From contig MU867119.1 of the NCBI GenBank assembly GCA_033725935.1, forward strand, positions 62,001 to 126,000: 64,000 nucleotides of DNA, written 5' to 3'. Shown piece after piece: positions 59,228 through 64,000 of this stretch; position 1 is the first letter of the stretch; each line of letters opens with the position of its first letter. Source of the stretch: Cladorrhinum sp. PSN259 (taxonomy: Eukaryota > Ascomycota > Sordariomycetes > Sordariales > Podosporaceae). The notes under the pieces are model-generated. The model had not been told where the DNA came from and ran no database searches. It was given only the letters and a program-made list of their open reading frames with translations. The translations under genes were made by a program, and so were the position numbers.

Positions 59228-60877
59228 ATGAACCCCTCGCTGGTGATCATAACCATTCTCATCCACCTTGCCGCCTCCCAGCACAACCCAGCTAGTAGTC
59301 CCTCACCCTGGTACTGGGCTACCACGGTAATCACCGAGACGGTCTGGACAATATGTACCGTCGAGGAAACAGAAACAGTTGGCCTACAATTCGCCGCCCA
59401 TGATGTTCATCTGCTCGAAAATAACCAACTCACCTGCCCCCATGTCACTGAAAAGCCTGCTACACCAACACCGCTGACCGTCACAAACATTGTTCTTCTC
59501 GATGCCGAGTTTCCCGTGCTCACCAGCGTCACGGTGCAACCGCCTACCTCGCCTGCATCTTGCTACAGCTTGCCGGCTCCTACTTCCTCCCTCCAAGTCA
59601 TTGCCTTCTCCGCCAACCAGATCTCCCGAGATGGCATTGCCAATGCCAACGACCCCGTCTTGTTCTACGTTGCCAATAACGCTACTTCTCCCGAGTACGT
59701 CGGCACATTCATAGGGGGCATTCGCATCCTCTTGGACTTATCTCCAGGTGCATCAGCCGCTGGTCGAGTTGCAATCCTGCTACCAGATGACGAGTCTCTA
59801 GTCTTCGACCCAACGGGCGTACATCACTACGATGCAGGTTGTCGAGCGGTCTCGTCGGTCATGATCCCCAGCTTCATGGACCAGGTTCTCTCGATTGCTT
59901 CGTCGCCGACCATTCACGAGCAAGGCCCAGTCAGCGACGGCTACATATCATCATCACACTCGCACTCACTCAGCAAGCGGGAGATGCAATCCAAGAATTT
60001 CACGGTGCAGATTGTGGTGGAATCAATCATTGACGTCGAGCTGCAAGGTCCAAGCATGTGGTGGGGTCCTTCACCTTGTGCTTTTGTCTCACGCACTCCC
60101 GGGGAAGGTGAGTGGCCTGTTTTCACTTGGACGTGCGAGTACCCTGGACGACAATCGGCTGAGAAGAAGTGTGAGGAGGGTTTTCATGACTGGTTGCGGC
60201 CGGGATCTAACTCTGTGCATGCGACGAGCGGTATCATCCAATCTGGGCATGACTTGTTTCAGTACCTTCCGAGATTCTTGGGCAGGGTCGGGGGATCTCT
60301 CACAAATTTACTTGCAGATGTCTCTCCTGTGATGCAAACAGGTATGAAATGGCTGAGCGTAGCACGGAACGCGGTTATTGATGTTGCGGAGCTGGGAGGG
60401 GAATCAGCCTGTGAGGCTCTGCACGCTTTTGACGAGTATAAGCTTGTCATGAGCGATGCTGGACTGACAAGTGGACCGCATACCGTTGGTGCGTACGTGT
60501 CGCCGCCTGTTGATACCATTGTGGGTATTTTGGCGGTTCACACGACGAGGATGACGAGGGCGCCGCCCAGGGCTGTTGTGCCGGGTCAAGCTTCTAGGGC
60601 ATCGTCTAGAACGAGGGGATCTAGAACTGGATCGGGGGTGGTCTCGTTTGAGAATGTTACGGTTACTAGTTTTGCAGCGAGTAATACTGCATTAGTGAGT
60701 TCTTTGACGGAGATTTCGAAGAGTATTGGCACTGGAAAAGGGGATAGGGTGACCGGGACGGCAGCGGGAATGAGGGAGAGAAGTGAGAGTGCCAGTGAGG
60801 TGGTGGTTAGTGGGACGGAGTATGGGGAGAGTACTACGGAGGTGCCGCCTACACAGGTGACGTGGGTTATGCAGTAG
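59228..60877 (+). CDS. Orphan secreted protein, 549 aa
   Basis: Single exon. I do not recognise the family. Residues 1-17 form a signal peptide. The next 60 residues are Thr-rich (ATTVITETVWTICTVEETETV), as in fungal wall-associated proteins. Residues about 110-270 look folded, with strand-like segments around LLDLSPGASAAGRVAILLPDD. A KR site at about 254-255 may be cut. The following part has Trp and Cys residues (MWWGPSPCAFVSRTP, FTWTCEYPG, KKCEEGFHDWLRPGSN), suggesting a disulfide-stabilised domain. The last 100 residues are Ser/Thr/Arg/Gly-rich. No GPI-like hydrophobic tail is seen. It is divergent from the NLP and upstream of the chitosanase. Confidence 0.78.
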   Translation: MNPSLVIITILIHLAASQHNPASSPSPWYWATTVITETVWTICTVEETETVGLQFAAHDVHLLENNQLTCPHVTEKPATPTPLTVTNIVLLDAEFPVLTSVTVQPPTSPASCYSLPAPTSSLQVIAFSANQISRDGIANANDPVLFYVANNATSPEYVGTFIGGIRILLDLSPGASAAGRVAILLPDDESLVFDPTGVHHYDAGCRAVSSVMIPSFMDQVLSIASSPTIHEQGPVSDGYISSSHSHSLSKREMQSKNFTVQIVVESIIDVELQGPSMWWGPSPCAFVSRTPGEGEWPVFTWTCEYPGRQSAEKKCEEGFHDWLRPGSNSVHATSGIIQSGHDLFQYLPRFLGRVGGSLTNLLADVSPVMQTGMKWLSVARNAVIDVAELGGESACEALHAFDEYKLVMSDAGLTSGPHTVGAYVSPPVDTIVGILAVHTTRMTRAPPRAVVPGQASRASSRTRGSRTGSGVVSFENVTVTSFAASNTALVSSLTEISKSIGTGKGDRVTGTAAGMRERSESASEVVVSGTEYGESTTEVPPTQVTWVMQ

Positions 60878-61710
60878 TTGCGAGAGGTTAGGTATGAATA
60901 TGGTTAAGATGTTTTGGAGGATTGCCATGTTTATTGATTTTGAGGGCTAAGTTGTTCAGTATTGCGAAAGGGGTGTATAGACAGCATGTTTTAATTATCT
61001 CCCAAGTGAGACATGTCCACGGGTACAATATGAAAGCAGTGAGGGTTTATGTCCGTATCTTTTATGTCGAATGTGGAGATTCTGGGAATAAAACAGTGTT
61101 TTGAGAATAAATTCGTGATGTCCTAAAACTCATAACCATTATGATGCATTCCTTCTTGTGTGTTTGGACAATCGGCCAAGTCGGGAATAAAAACAATCGT
61201 CAGATCGATAGACTCGGATCCCTTGCATCGAATGAGGCTGTGTCTCGGTGAGTTATTCTCAAAAGGAATGCTTACCCATCTTATTGGGTCATTTTCATGT
61301 GTGTGTGTGTGCAGTGTGGCTCGTATTTTATTCCTTTCCAACCACCTACATAACTTAAACTCCCCCACTTGGGGCGGGCTCGACCTTAAAAATATTCAAG
61401 CTTGTCCGATTTTGTCCACATCACCTGAGATGCAAAGTGAGGTGACAAGTCACTCGACTCGTTCCATGGATTAAGAAGAGTTTATTTTGCGCCTATTTGC
61501 ACCTAAACAATATTATTATTATTATTATTCTTTTTTTTGGGGGGGTTTTTTTTAAAAAAAAGAAGAAATATATATTACCAGATTGATACGATACGAAACG
61601 TAAACGCCTAGAAACCACAACAAACGCGATTTAAATTTGGGTGTTCATCATCACGATCGTCCATCAACCACACCCGGCATTCCTCAGCATTCTCACCACG
61701 CCCGGTCAGG
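60878..61710. other. Intergenic, chitosanase promoter
   Basis: No gene. A (ATT)6 tract (about 61511-61529) is directly followed by T8G7T8A9 homopolymers (61531-61561). The pattern is odd and may be assembled wrongly. Confidence 0.5.
61531..61561. repeat. T8G7T8A9 homopolymer chain
   Basis: Run of T, G, T and A homopolymers next to a trinucleotide repeat. Confidence 0.85.
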
Positions 61711-62781
61711 ATGTTGATACCATCAATACCACGTGGTCGTGGTGGTGAACAACGCTCACCGCTCTCGACCATTATGGTCTTGTTATTTCTAGCAGCGGCA
61801 AGGAACGGCGGCGCGAATGCAGAGGAACAAGCGGCACCGAATAACCTTTTGGGTTTCTATCATCGCCTTCGGGATCAGACGGCAACGTGCAAGCATGTTC
61901 TTGCGAGCGGGTTTTGGAGCACTGATGGAGGGGGTGGTAGTATGTTTTTTCTTTCTTTTTTAAACTCCTGGTTCCAGAGTTTTTTTTGTGGTTCTGTATT
62001 TTTCATCCCTGGATGCTATTGTTTGTGGTACCGTACAACTGCTGACATGTATCAAAAAGCAACATCATACTGCGCCAACGACCCCAAATCCCCTTCAGTC
62101 ATATACCTCTCCAACAATGGTGGTAAAAAAGGAGGAGGCCCTGGCTCCCTCGCAAACATGGACGTAGACTGCGACGGCGTCCTGGGGAGCTTTGGCGACG
62201 ACGGCCGCTGCTCCCAGGCCCGCTCGGCAGATTACCAGTCCACCACGGCCTTCCGCGACATTGTGCAGTCCTACAACGTCGGCATCTCGGATCTAAACAC
62301 CTACGTGCACCCCTACGTCGTCTTTGGCAATTCCGGCACCAAAAAGGGCTGGAAAAACTTTGATCCGACAAAGTACGGCGTAAAACCGCTGAGCGTCATG
62401 GCTGTCGTGTGCGGGAGTACTAACAAAACCGTTTTTGGCATCTGGGGCGACACGAACGGCGATGACGGAGAAAAGCCAATGGTTGGGGAGGTCAGCATCA
62501 GCCTGGCGACCGAGTGTTGGGGCAAGAACATGAGCGGGGATTACGGGTACGACGGGGATGATGTCTTGTATTTGGCTTTTACTGGGGACGAGGCAGTTCC
62601 GGGACCAAACGGGGCTGACTGGGGGGCTAAAGATTTTGAGACGTTCGAGAGGAGTATTAGGGCGCTCGGGGAAAAACTGGTGGCCGGGATGGTTACGGAG
62701 GATAGTAAGGGGACGAGGAGTGCGGTGATGGTTGCTGGATGGGTTTGGGTGTTGTTGGTTGTGTTGTGGGTTGGGATTTGA
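61711..62781 (+). CDS. GH75 chitosanase, possible GPI tail
   Basis: Exons 61711-61939 and 62060-62781, 316 aa. Starting at the inner ATG (61774) gives 295 aa with a better signal peptide (MVLLFLAAARNGGANA). GH75 enzymes are fungal endo-chitosanases that cut chitosan. LANMDVDCDGVLGSFGDDGRCS and AFRDIVQSYNVGISDLNTYVHPYVVFGN are family hallmarks. FGIWGDTNGDDGEKPMVGEVSISLA holds the catalytic Asp and Glu. The C-terminus ends in a hydrophobic stretch (VMVAGWVWVLLVVLWVGI) after a Ser/Gly region, as in GPI-anchored proteins, unlike typical free chitosanases. The intron (GTATGT, CTGAC, AAAAG) is 120 nt, frame-preserving and stop-free, so read-through would insert 40 residues. Confidence 0.9.
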   Translation: MLIPSIPRGRGGEQRSPLSTIMVLLFLAAARNGGANAEEQAAPNNLLGFYHRLRDQTATCKHVLASGFWSTDGGGGSMFFLSFLNSWFQSFFCGSVFFIPGCYCLWYRTTADMYQKATSYCANDPKSPSVIYLSNNGGKKGGGPGSLANMDVDCDGVLGSFGDDGRCSQARSADYQSTTAFRDIVQSYNVGISDLNTYVHPYVVFGNSGTKKGWKNFDPTKYGVKPLSVMAVVCGSTNKTVFGIWGDTNGDDGEKPMVGEVSISLATECWGKNMSGDYGYDGDDVLYLAFTGDEAVPGPNGADWGAKDFETFERSIRALGEKLVAGMVTEDSKGTRSAVMVAGWVWVLLVVLWVGI

Positions 62782-63115
62782 GTGGGATGAAAGAATAGTT
62801 GTATTTGTGTGATGAGATCATGAGATGTATTTTCCCGTTAAACAGTCAGATATGGTTTGGAAATCTTTGGGTGACGGTCAGCAGTGACATCACGACAGGA
62901 GGGATACGATAATAATGGATATCTTCAAGACTTTCCCTTGGTATAGCTGCGGCTTACCCTTCGTTCTCGAGTCATGATGGATAAAACTTTTGACACTTAC
63001 GTCCACCACCAGAAGCAGCTCCGTACGTGTGGTCGGCGTGCTCGCTGATACACAGCTTCGCCCTCTTCTGACCAACTTGTATCACGACTTTTGGCCATCC
63101 AAGAGACTCCAGACG
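62782..63115. other. Intergenic, CFEM promoter
   Basis: 334 bp between chitosanase stop and CFEM start. Nothing recognised. Confidence 0.45.
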
Positions 63116-64000
63116 ATGAGGGCATTCACAGCGGCAACAATGGCCGCGGCGGCCATGATCAGTCCCGCCGCGACCATCAGTCCGGCCAAGGCTCAACAAG
63201 ACCCCCTGGTGCTCCCAATCTGCGGTGTATGTGTTATCTCCCCTTGACTTTGTGTCGATGCTAATGTTGACAACCCCAGCAAATATGCATCCAAAACATG
63301 GTCGCCCAGGGTCCCGTCCTCGGCTGTCCCACCTCAGACGCCAGATGCCTCTGCAGCAACCCCAACTTCGGATACGGCGTCCGTGATTGTGCCGTACAAG
63401 CCTGCCATCCCGTCGACGCCCAGTTGGTTATCGTGTTTGGCCTCAACTACTGTGCCGGAGGTCAGTTTATTTCCTTCCCTCCCCCCCCCTCTATCAAGCT
63501 TTTCATATTCTTACTCTCGCCTTTCAGCACCCCCGGTCCATTCTCCCCCAATCGCTTCTTCCACAGTCACCTCCAAGACCACCGAGAAACCAACGCCCTC
63601 CTCCATCCAAACCCCCTACACAGTCCTCGAGATCGACTCGGTCTACGCCGACGCCGACGGAGCCGTCAAGATCTCCACCATGATCTCGACCCAGGGCGCC
63701 GTCGTCGCCACCACCGAGGGAGCAAAGACCAAAGGAAACGTCGTTACCGAGTCCAATGTGCAACCTGCCACGTCTGTTGTCGAGGAAGAGGTCCAGGTGA
63801 CCTCGACCCAGGATGGACCTGATCAGGAGGGAGACGGAAACGAGTACAGCAGCATCACCCACAAGAAGGAAGGATCTGATGCCAGTTCGACTGCCGCCTC
63901 GGAGACCGTGTCGAGCAGCAGCTCCGAGGCTGGCGGAGTTGCGTTTGCCGCCATGAGGACCATGGATGCTCTTGCTTTGGGCGTTATGGGTGTTGCTGTC
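63116..64000 (+). CDS. CFEM-domain surface protein, 3' end cut by window
   Basis: Exons 63116-63226, 63280-63460 and 63528 to beyond 64000. Signal peptide about 1-26. The CFEM domain has the expected eight Cys (LPICG, QICIQ, LGCPT, ARCLCSN, DCAVQAC, NYCAG) between the first and second exon. Intron 1 splits it directly after the first Cys, a position common in this family. The Ser/Thr-rich stalk that follows (SSTVTSKTTEKPTPSS and later SSSSSEAGG) and a hydrophobic C-terminal run (ALALGVMGVAV) suggest a GPI anchor. CFEM proteins bind haem or act at the wall. The frame is still open at 64000, so the last residues are missing. Confidence 0.88.

Overview
This window looks like nuclear DNA of a filamentous ascomycete, most likely a Sordariomycete and possibly Sordariales. 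The reasons are small spliceosomal introns (about 51-66 nt, GT-AG with CTAAC/CTGAC-like branch sites just upstream of the acceptor), roughly one gene per 2-3 kb on both strands, a split tRNA-Leu, and fungal-specific families: RGS-domain seven-helix receptor, Vps3844, CFEM, GH75 chitosanase, Cps1-type GT2 and a metacaspase with a Q/G/Y/P-rich prodomain. The species was not determined. Exon junctions were placed by hand from splice signals, reading frame and family knowledge. Summed exon lengths are divisible by three for every complete gene model.

Layout: 0-10 kb carries three minus-strand genes: a GT2 polysaccharide synthase, a DHA1-type MFS exporter and a conserved fungal protein with a basic N-terminus. 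10-17.4 kb holds a Vps3844-family membrane protein and a metacaspase (+), then a GprK-like RGS receptor (-); a block of three tandem-repeat families lies between the last two. 17.4-19.8 kb has no visible gene and ends at a split tRNA-Leu(AAG). 20.7-28.7 kb carries a CE15 esterase and an S28 peptidase (tail to tail), a ZIP zinc transporter and a secreted CDH-cytochrome-type protein whose intron holds a sequencing gap. 29-40 kb has a sugar/quinate-type MFS transporter divergent from a BNR-propeller protein, an orphan membrane protein and an Asp-rich pepsin-like protease. A 4 kb gene-free stretch precedes an OPT transporter (43.9-46.3 kb). Then come a small single-helix protein, a PTH11/rhodopsin-like seven-helix protein, a secreted alpha/beta hydrolase, ribosomal protein uL14 and an NAD-malic enzyme. 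The right end (57.3-64 kb) is a run of four secreted or surface proteins: an NPP1/NLP protein, an orphan secreted protein, a chitosanase with a GPI-like tail, and a CFEM protein cut by the window edge.

The genes are mostly independent housekeeping, transport and secretome functions. Looser themes are extracellular degradation with nutrient uptake (CE15, S28, A1 protease, CDH-cyt, chitosanase, OPT, sugar MFS, ZIP) and surface sensing (two seven-helix receptors, CFEM). I saw no biosynthetic cluster with a backbone enzyme, no intact transposon, no CRISPR and no rDNA. The most notable points are a CE15 enzyme lacking the usual catalytic Glu, a GC-AG intron, an NLP variant with an intron inside its signature motif, the secretome run at the right end, and an uncollapsed assembly duplication around the gap.
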